Shown here: piece after piece, positions 45,543 through 58,046 of the stretch
Position numbering within the stretch: position 1 is the stretch's first letter
How the letters are laid out: each line of letters begins with the position of its first letter
Source of the DNA: Brachionus koreanus
Lineage: Eukaryota; Rotifera; Eurotatoria; Ploima; Brachionidae
Length of the DNA stretch: 64,000 nucleotides
Assembly (NCBI GenBank): GCA_016987375.1
Contig: PJRA01000549.1
Location: 1,334,973 to 1,398,972 of the forward strand
Direction: 5' to 3'
Made by a program: the position numbers and the translations under genes
Notes under the pieces: generated by a model
Seen by the model: only the letters and a program-made list of their open reading frames with translations
Database searches by the model: none
Told to the model about the DNA's origin: nothing

Positions 45543-46950
45543 TAAAACTATAAGTAAAACATAAGAAAAAAATAAGCTTGATTTAATATAAAAGATATTC
45601 CAAAAATTTATTTTTTTTACTTTTTTTTTTTACCTATATAAAATTGAATTTTACAAAAATTTTCTTAAAAAAAATTAAAATTTAAAATTTTTATTTTTTT
45701 AACTTTTCAATTGCAAAAATGAAAAAAATTGATAATAATTAATAAATAAAAAAAAATATCGTTATTTTTCTCGCAGAAAATGTTTATAATAATTGCGATG
45801 AAAATGATCAACATGATGCAATAATCTCTATGTCAGATAGAAGGTAGTGCTCAAAAAGGAACTGGAAAAATAAGATGAGCCTCTACCTATTATCCACTAG
45901 GATAGAAAAGGATATATAATTATTACCGTAAACATCACGAAATCTGCATTTTTATGATTGAATCCCAAGGGGGTCGATTTTAACAAAGGAAGATGGTCAC
46001 TTATGAGTCCACTAGAACCTAAGAATCATAATTTATCCCATGCATGATACGCAAGGGTTTACAGTACTTTTAACAATTGGATTACAAAACTTGGATTGCA
46101 TTAAGTTAATCCCATGGGTTTAACTTGTTTTTTTCCACATGGAAATAATGTCTTATTAAATGATTATTATGTTTTGATCCTAAATCTCATGCTTGAAAAA
46201 AGTTATATTTGGAAAGTATAAGAAGAATAAATAAAAAAAATAATATGTTCAGCTTAGACAATTTAACAATTTTTTTTGTTAAATAACGATTAGCAGTTTA
46301 AAAATTTCAAATAGTTTTTAGCTATTTTCCATTCAGGAAGTAAAATTTAAGTAAAAGGAAAAATATCAAACTTTTTCATATTTTCGTATTTTTTGTTGTC
46401 GATTTATTATTTTTAAAATAAAACTACTGAAACTTAGACTAAGATTACTTGAAAAAAAAAAAAGAATTTCTTATTTTGCATAACTTGTATTTACTATTCA
46501 TCATATGGATGCTTTTTGATACCGACATCAATTTGCTTAAAATTCTCTCTTAACCATTCAGCTTTTATTATTCTTAGAGCCTGTCAAAACATCTTATTTT
46601 TTTAATTTAGTTAAAAATTAGAAAAAAAAGTTGTAAACTTGATTTTTGACATAAATCGTATATTTATATCAATTAAGTAATTTTAGTTATTGAATTAGCA
46701 CACGCCTTTTTTTCCATAAGTCTCCCTCTTAACCCCAACGTTTTGAGCTCATTTTGTTGATTTCAAATGATTAGGCAATTATTACAAATGATCTGTGCCT
46801 AATCTTTGTCGACGATGAAAAAAAGTAAAAATATAAGAAAAAAATAGGTAAAATAAAAAAAATTAAAATTAGATATATTGAAAAACAAATTAACTTTTTA
46901 TTTTTAAATACTTGATGGCTCAGGAGAAAAAAAAAGAAATAAGAAGGAAA
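45543..46950. other. Non-coding region, probably decayed transposon
   Basis: 45.78-46.2 kb is less AT-biased than its surroundings and may be eroded mobile-element sequence, but I cannot assign frames. The remainder is AT-rich filler. Confidence 0.35.
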
Positions 46951-46954
46951 CAAT

Positions 46955-47345
46955 TACCCAGTACAGACGGATAATCTAAATATCTTGTTTTAAAGGCGGG
47001 TTAATATTCTTTAGCTAGTTTGAAAACTAATGAAGCATAATCACTAAGTTAAGCCCTTACTTGTCTCTCACTTAATTCAACAAGTCAATTCGAATTCGAG
47101 TTAATTTAAGTTTATTTAAGGTTTCATTTTGTTAAATGTTGGAGGGAGTATCAAATTTTAGTTTTAAGAAAAGCCCAGATGGCAAAGTTTTGATTAATCT
47201 GAATTATTTCAATATAAGTTTCTGATTATAGGTTTAAGCAAGGAAAGGAATAACTTTTAATAGATTCAATTGAAACTTTATAAAGGTTTCCTTGTGTGTT
47301 AAAACGCATTTTTTTAACAAAGCTTAATCTTGAATTAAAGTGTTC
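46955..47345 (-). mobile_element. Second, more decayed copy of the Jockey-like LINE C-terminus
   Basis: Nucleotide-level similarity to 17.50-17.90 kb runs collinearly: an ACCCA start, TCTCTCACTTAA, CAA(A/C)-AGTC-(G/A)ATT, TTTAAGTTTATT, TGTTGGAGG and a TTCTTTTAA/TTCTTTAA end all occur in the same order and orientation. Conceptual minus-strand translation gives ELSERQVR in place of ELSERYVR of the other copy. Several frameshifts; inactive. Confidence 0.7.
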
Positions 47346-47623
47346 TTTAATTTTGAATTTGAAGTCTTTTTTCCAAAATATTTAATGAAACTTGCCTTTT
47401 AATAAAAACTTAGAGAATTTTTAAATTTTTTTTCACCTTTACAAAGCAAAATTTTTCAAATTAAAGAAAAAAATGCTTCATCATTTTTGATTTTTTTCAA
47501 ATTTTTGAATAAAAGTAGAATTGACGAAGCGTTTTGAAAATTTTGAATCAACCATTTTTCAAAAAAAAAAGCTTTATAAATTTGAAATTTTTTTGCTAAA
47601 AAAAAATAACATTTACTTTTAAA

Positions 47624-49509
47624 ATGCTAGATTTTATAATAATTGATTCAACATTATGGCTTAAATTAATCATAATATCTTTAGCCAGCTTAATTACTTT
47701 TTATTTCTTGTGAGTTTTTTAAATTTGACTTATTTCTCGGTTTGAAAATGTAATTAAAATAGAAAAATTTGGAATTCTTATCAGTTTTTCAAAAAACGCG
47801 GTATTAAGACACCAGCATATAGATTTTTCTGGGGAAATAATCTGGAATTAACTAGTAACTCGGTAAAAATATTTTTTTTACAAAAATAAATATTTCATAA
47901 AACTGACTTTTTTTACCACAAGAACTATTCAGATGTTATATTGAATTGGACTAAAACATATGGAAAAACCTATGGTTACTATGAAGGTCATCAACCTATT
48001 ATCGTAACTTCTGATTTAGAGATAATACAAGAAGTGTTTTTGAAACAATCGAGCAATTTTTCTGGCAGAAAAGTAAGTTTTTTTAATAATTGATCAAGAC
48101 CACTTGCAAATAAATAATATCAGAAGCAAATTTTGAATCGAAATGACGATGCTCCAGATCACATGTTGTTCTCTGCTAGTCGGTCAAGATGGAAAACTAT
48201 GCGCAATATTATGAATCCAACATTTTCATCTGCAAAATTAAAAGAACTTGCACCTCTACTAACAAAATGTACTGATCGGATGAACGAAATTATGATAAAA
48301 AAAATAGAAACAAGCATAAGCATTAGCGAGTTTGTTAAAAATTGAATTGAGCTTTTCACTTATTTCTTTTTAGATACTTTAAGAGATTCACTATGGATAG
48401 TATATGGAATTGTGCATTTGGAATCGATACTGATATTCAAAAAAATGTTAAAAATGAATACTTTGATCGGTGTGAAGCTATGTTTACATTTCTAGCTAAA
48501 CCAAAATTACTCGACTTTTTATTGAGCTATTTGCACGAATTCCAACCATTTGTGCTCGAATTTTTGACACTTATGCAAAAGGTAATGTCAAATTTAATAG
48601 ATTTTAGTCGAATAAATCCAAGCGTATGGTTTGTAAATCATGTATTCGAAATTGTTGAAACAAGAAAAAAACAAACATTTAAGAAAAAAGATTATTTGCA
48701 GCTACTCTTAGATGCAGAATCCGATTCTCAAGATAAAATTGTTGATGATTATATTGGAACTCGTTTGAATAAAAAGCTAACTCTATTAGTAATTTTTTTT
48801 CAAAATTAGATTGCTAATTAAAAATTTTTCTTTAAGGAAATAAAAATGAACTTGATGCTCTTTATGTTTGCTGGTTACGAGACCACAAGTACCACTTTGA
48901 CCTATGCAAGCTTTATTCTAGCAAATTATCAAGAAGAGCAGCAAAAAATGTACGAATTAATAAAGTCTGAGTTTAATTCTGAAGAAGACATTAATCCTGA
49001 AAGTGTTCAAAAAATTGAATACTTAGACTGGTTCATAAAAGAAGTGCTCAGAATATATCCCATAGTTAATGCGTAAAATTTTTAAACTTACATATTTTAT
49101 TTACCAACCTTTTATTCATTTTTTAAGAGCTGTTGGTCGGCGATGCACTAAATCAACTTTAGTCAAAGGTATAGATATACCAGAGGATACAGTTATTATG
49201 GTCGATGTGATGAGTTTGCATTTTGATCCAGAGCTTTGGGGTCCAGTTGATCCAAATGAGTTTTATCCTCCAAGACATGAGGTTAAAAGAAATCCTCTAG
49301 CTTTTATGGCTTTTGGTAATGGACCACGTAATTGTATTGGTATGAAATTTGCTATGCTTGAACTTAAGATTGCTTTATGCAAGCTATTGCTAAATGTTGA
49401 ATTTTTTCCATCGAGCAATACTCCCAAAAATTTAGAATTAACCGAGATTTTTGTAAGAAGACCTAAAAGTGCTTTCGAAATTTTAATCAAAAGACGAATT
49501 AATCCCTGA
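47624..49509 (+). CDS. CYP3-like cytochrome P450 with a frame problem at the first exon
   Basis: Microsomal haem-thiolate monooxygenase. Well-supported exons: 47785-47862, 47923-48072, 48124-48329, 48374-48788, 48837-49072, 49128-49509, in one frame with GT/AG ends. Seen: FKKRGIKTP near the N-terminus, the C-helix W (RSRWKTMRNIMNPTFSS), helix I MFAGYETTSTT, helix K KEVLRIYP, and the haem loop FGNGPRNCIGMKFA with the axial Cys near 49333. Similarity is greatest to CYP3 (clan 3). A likely first exon at 47624-47709 (MLDFIIIDSTLWLKLIIISL, a membrane anchor) ends at a good gtgagt donor, but joins 47785 out of frame by one base. Either a homopolymer error, a true frameshift (pseudogene), or an unrecognised upstream exon. 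Substrate unknown. Confidence 0.82.
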
Positions 49510-50451
49510 GACAAATTTTTATGCTTATTTTTTTTATTTTAAATTTGTCTATTTTAAATAAAATCATAAAAAACTTGTTTTAATATACTTTATGTAATAT
49601 TGTTCTGTCTACTGTTAAGAAATTTATGTATCGCATATTGAAAATAATAGAAATTTAACCACCTATTTCACGTTCAATTTTTCATTTTTGATTAGAAAAA
49701 TAATTATTTAAAATAATTTATAATCTTGATTTTTTTAAAGCATTTTTCCAAAGCAACATCTGCTTATGATAATAAAAAATAGCTTAATCTGTGAATCTAA
49801 TGTTGATTATCACAAAATGCGAGTTCTTAGTTCGATCCGGGTTAGTTTTTGCACTAACTAATGTTCGACTTGGAACTTAATAAATAAATCTCTTATATCA
49901 AACTACTCATTAATTAAAGTTCTCGTTCTTCAGGATTCATTAATTTATGAACATGATAACCAGACTAAAACAGCAAAAAATAACTTTTATAAAATTTAAG
50001 CAAGTAGGAAATTGAAGAGCTGAACCAAAATTAAACACAAAAAAATAGAAAGCTTTGAAAATAAAAGCGTATAGAAATTGTTTTAATTTGAAAGAAAAGC
50101 ATTATTTTAATTCGTTTTCCAAGGAAGTATCCAAATATTTAGTAATTTGAAGCTTATGATAAATTCTAATGATCAGGCTTAAAAGAAATTTTTTAAAAAA
50201 GATTTTCTGCTCCGAAAATCAAAATAAAACTTTAGAATAAATTTCGGTTTGAATTTTAATAGGCCTAAATCTTGCTTGTTTTTAAATTAAAAAACCAAAC
50301 TTTAAAAATAGATAGGTTTATTTAAGCAATTATTTTCCAAAAAGTTTAATCTATGATTTTAAATCAAAAATTTTTTTTAAAATACAAATCTATAAATTAT
50401 TTGAATATTTAAAATTTTATTGAGTCTTAAAAAATTAACAGAAACAGTTTT
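49510..50451. other. Non-coding spacer between convergent P450 and PDZ-NOV gene
   Basis: AT-rich; contains a SINE-like sequence at 49.77-49.89 kb and otherwise nothing I can support. Confidence 0.45.
49773..49890 (+). repeat. Possible tRNA-derived SINE
   Basis: A-box-like TAGCTTAATCTG at 49780-49791 and B-box-like AGTTCGATCCG at 49829-49839, at about the normal tRNA spacing, followed by a short tail with AATAAATAAA. Different in sequence from the copies at 13.2 and 28.7 kb. Confidence 0.4.
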
Positions 50452-53400
50452 TTATATAACAATAAACAAATTTATTCCATGAGAATTAAGCAAATCTGGT
50501 ATGTTACGAACTACTCTAAGCTTAACATTATTTGGATCATCACAATTCACATTATACAGTCGATAGATTTCGAATTTTGAACCAAATTTTTGAGCAAATA
50601 AAATTTCTTTAATAGATATTGGAAAGTATTCTTGATTCATTTTTGTAGTACTTTTAACTTCAATAAATCTTTCTGAATCACCAAAGCCGTCTTGCTCAGC
50701 TGAAAAATGTGTAATTTTAAAATCATAGGGCAAGCCAGTTTCATATTGCTCATTCACCCATTCAACTTTTATTTTACCACTTTGAATTTCATTTCTAAAT
50801 TTTTGCTTGAGCATTTCACTAACCCAAAGCTCGCCTAAGCGGCCAATTTTTGTTATATATTCTAAGCCTTTTTTAGAATAATTCGATCCGGGTAAATTCA
50901 TATCACAAGTGCTTAATTCTGACTTTGTAAATTTTTCCATTTCATTTAAATTCTTAATAGAGAATTTATTTTTCATTTTTTCCTCTAATTGGTCTAAATT
51001 TAAGTTTATATTTTGAATTGATAAATCAGATACACTAAATTCTTGCTTATTTGGTAAATTCATTTGAGTGTACGACAACTGATTTAAATCTAGCATATTT
51101 TGTCTTTTTGATGGACCACTTCTATTTATATCAATTCTAAGATCATTTTTTAATTCTCTTGTTAAGGCCCATTTTTCCACATTTTCAGGTAGACTCAGTT
51201 TAATGCCAAAATCTTTCTCGATTTCCTTTTTATCTTCTAATTTTAATTTTGCATTAGATAACTGATACATCAATAAACAAAAATTTAGCATTTCTCGCTC
51301 AATTTTTTCACTGATGTATCCTTGAGTGAGACCCTTTATGAAACCCTTGACAACATCTTTTAAATTATCAACACAGTCCGATCTAACATAGAAATTAGAT
51401 GAATTTAAGTCTAAATAAGTTTTGTTTGACAAAGATGCACAAATTTTAGAATTGTTTTTAAAACGATAAATATTTTCTAATTGTTGGACCGAAAAAAAGT
51501 TTAATTTAGACAATTTTTCACTAATAATTTCACCTTGAGTATTAACAAAATTCTTAAATTCATCTCTATGATAGATAAAAGATTGAATAAAAGGTAAAAT
51601 TAGATTACATATTGAGCTAATAGTTGAATCTTGACTGAGACAAGTTGTTACATTTTCCATTTCCAAGCAAATAAGACTAGAAAATATATCTACTTTTAAA
51701 ACATGTGTATAAAAATAGCTAATTTGTGAATCACCACAAAAATTAATTAATTCATTTTCGCTTTTATTCGGAATTTTTGAAATCAATACTGGAATTTTGT
51801 TAACTAATTTTTCAGCTATTTCAAAATCATTATTGACTAGAACAGGTTTTTGGCGCAGTGATACCCATTTGTTCTTAAAACAAGGTAAAATATCATTTTG
51901 TTCGAACAATTCAATCAAATTAGCTTCTTGGCTTTCGCTTAAGAATTCAAAAATAGCGAATACATGTGCCAATGTTTGGTCGTAACTAAACTCGCTTTTG
52001 TTTGTTAAAGAAACCAAACTAATATGGTTTAATAGTTCGATGTAATCACCAACTTTAGGATTTAGATTTATGTCAAAATCGTTAATAAATATATCCTTTA
52101 ATTTTTTTGAGCGAAAGTAAAATTTACTGAGAAAAATTGGACTCTTTTCAAATTTGTACAATTCGAATATATTTGTTTTATCTGTCCAGAATACTTGATT
52201 ATGATGATAGAACTGGCCAGTTACTTGTTCTTGCTCATCATCAACAAATAAATCGGGGACAAAAATAAATTTTTTCTCCATTATTTCTTTTAGACTAACA
52301 ATTTTTGTCAATGAACTCAAACAATTGGAAAAAAATAAATAAATATTTTTCATTTGGTCAAAACTGGCCTTGAATTTGTTCCCACACATAGCCCATTTTT
52401 TAAATTGAAATAAAAAATCATCTGTTTGGAATTCCCAATTAAATCCAAGATCTTTGCAAAAATTTGATTTTTCACTCAAACTAGCTGTTGGATATGCTAC
52501 ATTATTTGAGTACAGAGACACAATTATTTTATCTCTGAGATAAATATTATTTGGTTTCATAAGTTCAATTTTATTATTGATCTCGGCTGGTATCCATCTT
52601 GTCTCTTTAAGTTTTGAAAAAAAATCTGACTCATTTCTAAATTTGTCAATATCAGTACTTGTTTGAATTAGATTCAAATTTTTAAAGCTTGAAAAATTTA
52701 AATCCCAAGTATCATCGAGTATTTTACAAAAATATGCCAGTTCTTCTTTGAGACCTGGACTAGGATCGTTAGCATTTTTGGCTAAATTTAAATAAAAATC
52801 AATAACTTCACAATCATAGTCTTTTATCACTGAACCATCTTCTTTTTCTTCAATTTTTTCTTTTGGACTAAATGATTCCAATAGACCAATATTCAACAGA
52901 AATTTCTTCCATTTAACTTCACTTTTTTTAGACCCATCTGATGAGCTTAATTTGAAATATTCATCATCAATGAAAACCCATTTGTAGCTTGGTAGCACAT
53001 TTTTCAAATCGTATATCCCGCCGTAAGGCTTAGTTAAATAGATCGGACAATCGCTTATTTTTCTAAAACCTTGATTTGTTTTAATAGGTAAATTTTTTCT
53101 TATCAATTCAAAATTTAAGCTCATGCTAGTCCAACTTTGGTACAAAAATATCATGTATGAAACAAGTACATCATCAGATTTATCAATAAATGCCTTATCT
53201 AAATTTTTTAGAATATGATTTTCAATTATTTCGTACATGTCTAAATTTTTGACTCCTAAACTCTTTAAAAGTTGCTTGATTAAATTGTTTTTGGCAGTGT
53301 CCAAGCAAAAAATTTGCTCTTGGTTTAAAAAAGTCAAATCGTTTAGCAAAGCTTGTGGAATTTGTAGCTTATTTAATTCATTAAAAAAGACAGTTTGCTT

Positions 53401-56400
53401 TTCTAATGATACAAATTGGAATATAGTTTCTGCTCTATTGTGTGTTATCACCGGTATTATTTCCAACTGAGTTAATTTTTTTATGAATTTTTCTTCTTGT
53501 TGAATAGTATATGATCCATTTAAACAGTGCTGAAATACCAAAAGCCATTTGGCTATGGTTTTACTGTCAGTTATGTTCTCTGTAAATGCTTGTTCTAACA
53601 ATTCAAGCAGTTCATTCATTCCTAAAAATTGAACACCTAGTTTCAAAAGCAATTTTTTTTCTATCAATTTTAGCCTCTCGCTCAAAAAATATCGACCTGA
53701 ATATTTTTTGAGCATGTCTGGACTTAAAATTTGTCTTATGCAATCATCTGTAATGACACATTCGAATGGTTTTTTGTACATTGAATTCATCGACTCTGAT
53801 TCGACTGGCAGAAACTTTTCGTTTCTCAATAAATCAAATATTTGTTTTGGTACATGTTGGAAAAAACCAAGTATTTCATCATCAATTGGGATAAATTTTA
53901 AAAATGTAGTCAGATAAAGCAATGAGTCTTGTTTAAAATATAAATGATTCTTAAATTTTTCCAAAGATTTATAGAATAAGTTTGGAATTTGTTTAGCTAG
54001 CCATTGATTCCACTCATTGTCTTGGTTGATGTCTTGTCTTGAGGCAGGAACAACAAAATCTGCCTGAATAATAAACTTAAATCCAAACGATCTAAGTGGT
54101 AAATAGGCAAATACATCTAATTTATTCAAATTGTCTAAATCATCTAAAGGAAATGCTAGACAAAGCTCAGTGGACTCCACACACTCAGCTGGTCTGATAT
54201 TCTCAGGCACTTTAATTAAATCACGTATGACAAACCATTTATGAACCTGGTCATTATTGCTCCAAATTTCGACTATATTTTCATCCCTGTCGACTCGTTC
54301 ATAAATCAAACTTTTTCCACTTTGATTTAGAATAGCCAATTTTCTCAATCTGTTTAAAAAAAGCAACAAATTCGGTTTAACATCATTCAGATTATTAGTT
54401 AATAAAGAGCTTTTGTGCCTTTGCATTTCTGATTCAGATTTTAGTGGAAGTTTAATACATGTACTAAAATCTATTTGTCCCAAAAGAGAGTGAATAAAGC
54501 TTTTTTGCTTGCTTAATGCTGATTGATAATTGTCGATCCATTGGGGCAAAATGTATCCCATGTGTCCATTGGCAAGATCAAATTTTATATGATAATTATT
54601 CGAGTGAATTTCTGGCTTATCTGTTACAGTAAAAACGGATTTAAATCCTATGCCTTTTCGACCAATGTATCCTTTATGATGAGCTCCTTTAGTCGATGCT
54701 TTTACATCACATATTGCACTTATATTTTTGCTACTAAATCCAATTTCATTGTTGAAAATAGTTATGCAATTTTTTTCTATTAAAAATACTAAAGTGGGTG
54801 ATACGTCCACCATGTATGAATTATCATCTGCATTTTGAATTAATTCTAGAACAAAGTGCATATCCTTATTGTACAACTCACTAGAAAGACTTTGTAAGCT
54901 TCGACCAATTACGCCCGTGAGAGATTCGGTCACTGATCTAGATTCTTTGTCTAGATCCAGACCGATTCCATAGCACTTTCGAATAGAATTGATGTGAGTG
55001 AGTTCATTACCAAAATTCAAATTTTCATCATGTTTAATTAATTCAGTTTGGATAGGTTTAATTATTGTCTGTTCTTCCATTGACACTGGTTCTTCGACCA
55101 CTTCAATTTTATTACTAGCTACAATCGAAATATTCGAATTTTTATTTTCTTCAATTTTTGAATTTTTAAATTTTTCTAGAGAATTTTTAGACCATTCTCG
55201 AATACACAATTGATTTCCTAGTTGAAGAAAAAGATTAATTCGATCATCTGAGCAATTGGTCATAACCATTTGGAAAATTTTCTCTGTCACTTGATGATCA
55301 GAATCTATCCGAATTAATGGCTCTATTATGAATTTGAAGATAATGTGAGAAATGCAAACTTTGGGTATGTCACATATAAAATCTATTACAAAATTGAGCA
55401 ATTGATTTTTATCTTTAATAGTTGACATGGATGATTGAATTTCATTTGAAATAAGAGATTTGGGAGCATGAATCATTGACTTGTAGCGCAAACATATTAG
55501 AGATACTAAATTAGAAGCTGATTTTTTGCTGTTCATATTCTCTATTGATTCCTTTAGAGCCTCAATGGAACAATTTGAGTCTAATTTTAAATAAATATTT
55601 TCATCTATTTCAAGCGTTTTTATTTGAATTGATTTTTTATTTAGATTTTTGATGAAATCTGAGAATTTTCCATGAAATACTTTTTGCTCGGACCAATTCA
55701 AATGAGTGTATAAATCTGTCAGAAAAGGACAGGAAATCGCCATCTGAACCAAATCGTTTATTTCAATTTTATCCGGTAAACTCGGCTCAAAAATAGAATC
55801 AATATAATGCACATGCTCATCGGCTGTATTTTCGCTATCTTTTATAATTTCATTTAAATTGCCAAAACCTAGTTCATGAATACTCAAAATCGAGAATCTT
55901 TTCAATAATAAATATTCAATGCTTTTGTCAAATGTGTTTTGGTCTAATCCACGTTTTATTTGAGTAATATAAGCATAAATTTCTTCTTTTTTAAAAGGTT
56001 TATATTCGACTTTTGACTCAGACTCATTTAAAATCAATCTTAGTCCAAGTCTTTCAAATAAGCTGGTATTTTTTTCTATCAAATCACAGAAATTTCGTTT
56101 TTCATCTGAGTATACATGTGACTCAATTTTTTTCAAGTGGCAAAGCGTAATGGTTGAATTCTTCTCAAATTTTTGTATCAAAAAATTTTCTAATTTTGCC
56201 TGTAAATTAGCTGTTGGTTCGTCACACTCAGATTCGGATTCATTAAATTTTTTATGACCTGAATCGACTACTTTAAGGCCTTTTTCTCGGAAAAATTTGT
56301 TAAACACACGCTTAACTTCTCGATTACTTTTACTATTTTTTTCAGCTATAAGACAAAAAATGCGTCTTAGCAAATTTTTATACTTGTGGTAAAATTCAGT

Positions 56401-58046
56401 CGATTCTGGATCAGATATTTTATCCTCGATTTCACCTAATGTTTTATTGAGATCATGTTTGCCTAGTGATATTGCTAATTGAAAACAATCTCGCAAGTAT
56501 GATGACTCTTTTATTAGGCCAAGAAAATCGTTAATGTAATAATACTCATTTTTGTCAAGTAAGTTTTCAAATAAACTCAGCAATTCACACACCACTTCAG
56601 TTGATTCTGAGTTCAGATAGCGTTCGTTTGATGAAAATTTTTCTAATTTTTTAAGCAAGAAAATTTTTTCATTTTTGTAAAAATTACTTATTTCAGACTC
56701 TAGTTCCAGCTTAACACTTTTTAAATTTTCTGAATACAAATGTTGAACTGTTTTTAATGCACCGACAATAATTCCCAAATTTATGATTTTAACACCTAAA
56801 TCTTGAACTCTCTGTACCTTTAACTTCTTAGTTAAGAAATCTTCGAATTCAGTTGGTTTTACTTTCACAGACCAAAGATCATTGTCTCTCAGATAGGACA
56901 CCAAATACTTAAGTAATTCAGAACCTGTTATTAGTTTTAATTGGTTTTTTTCGACCACATGGTCGGGTATTTGAAAAACCCGGCGCACAATTTGATTCTG
57001 TATCAAAGGTCCAACATAAAGATCATCAAAATCCCTAATTTTTTGCAAATTGAATCGAACAGCATTGTGGTTATAGTCACTAACAATAAATTGTTCCAAA
57101 TCCAAAAGACAGTTAAAAGGCACTTTTATTTCAGATGAAATTATGATGTTATCAATGCGTTTTTGAATTCTAATCAGCTCGTTGATTACTTCTAGATTAT
57201 CAGCTTGACTTAAACCAAGTTCACCAATGTTTTCACATTGGTAAGTTACTAGCAATTCATAAATGACTTCTGCCCAGTTAACATATTTTCCCTGTTTACT
57301 AATACTAATTTGAATTTCTCTTGCTTTTGAATTAAGAATCATTTTAGAAGCTTCATCAGTCTTTTTAACAAAACGAACAGGTGACACAAATTTGATTTGT
57401 TCAATTGATTGAGCTTTTAGATGCTCTAATGTTCGACATTTGTTCAAATCAGTTAAAAAAGCATCAGTTTTGGTTTCTTTTGGTTTTATTTCTTCACATC
57501 GTTTTTTAACAACATTATCTTCTTTAGATTCTAAAAATAGTAAATAAAAATAATCAAAGAAATTATTCAATCATTTAGTTTACCTAGAGATCGTTTAGAA
57601 AATTTTGAATTAGCAATTTGTCTACAGATAACGATGTTTAATTTGTTGTCATTAAGCTCAGTTTCATACTCTAGTAAATCAATTAGATTATTTGTGCTCA
57701 TTTGAGTTACATCAATGCCATTTACTTTTAGTATTTTGTCATACTTTAGTAAACCAACTCGACCAGCTGGAGAATCCTCATCTACATTATCTATATAATG
57801 CTCTCCTTTATTGTTTAAGTTACCTTGTAGTTCGAAACCAAATGATTTTTCCCGCTTTGAACGAATCTTAACTAAATTTAAATTGATGTTTTCATATTTT
57901 TTATCATTTTTGTTTAATTGAACATTTAAATCAGCCTCTTCATCAGTGTCTTCATCAAAGCGAATGTGTTTGTTCAGCATTCTATCTTGTGAACAGTATT
58001 CTTCAGAATTTGAAAATATTTTTAATTTTGAAAAAAAATTTAACAT
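50452..58046 (-). CDS. PDZ - NO VEIN-type GHKL ATPase - DUF3883 giant protein (2 exons)
   Basis: Exon 1 (58046-57584) and exon 2 (57530-50452) are joined by a 53-bp intron (gtaaac ... tttttag); phases match (G + AA) and give 2,513 residues. Domains: PDZ at about 55-142 (carboxylate loop FGFELQG, then DEDSPAGRVGLLKYDKILKV); a long helical region to about 1020; a GHKL (HSP90/sacsin/NOV-like) ATPase at about 1020-1250 with N box LVLELIQNADDN (about 1050; the sequence reads FVLELIQNADD) and glycine box GRKGIGFKSVF (about 1110); another long helical region; and a C-terminal DUF3883 at about 2377-2513 (GRLGELWVSEML, LPYDFKI, RFIEVKSTTK, FAQKFGSKFEIYRLYN), a nuclease-like fold with D and E-x-K residues. 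A single 7-kb exon is striking here. The family has plant NO VEIN and animal sacsin-like members; the fused PDZ is unusual to my knowledge. Function unknown: perhaps a membrane- or junction-tethered chaperone-like ATPase. Confidence 0.88.

Noticed and set aside
46771..46953. Hydrophobic 60-codon minus-strand ORF
   Set aside because: Phe/Leu/Ser runs from poly-A/T sequence; no support.
48582..48607. A 26-bp intron in the P450 (gtaatg ... tttag)
   Set aside because: Too short compared with the 45-70 bp introns here, and the frame reads through without a stop.
57531..57570. The ATG at 57570 as the start of the giant ATPase protein
   Set aside because: It lies inside the 53-bp intron; the phase-matched splice from the PDZ exon is better supported.
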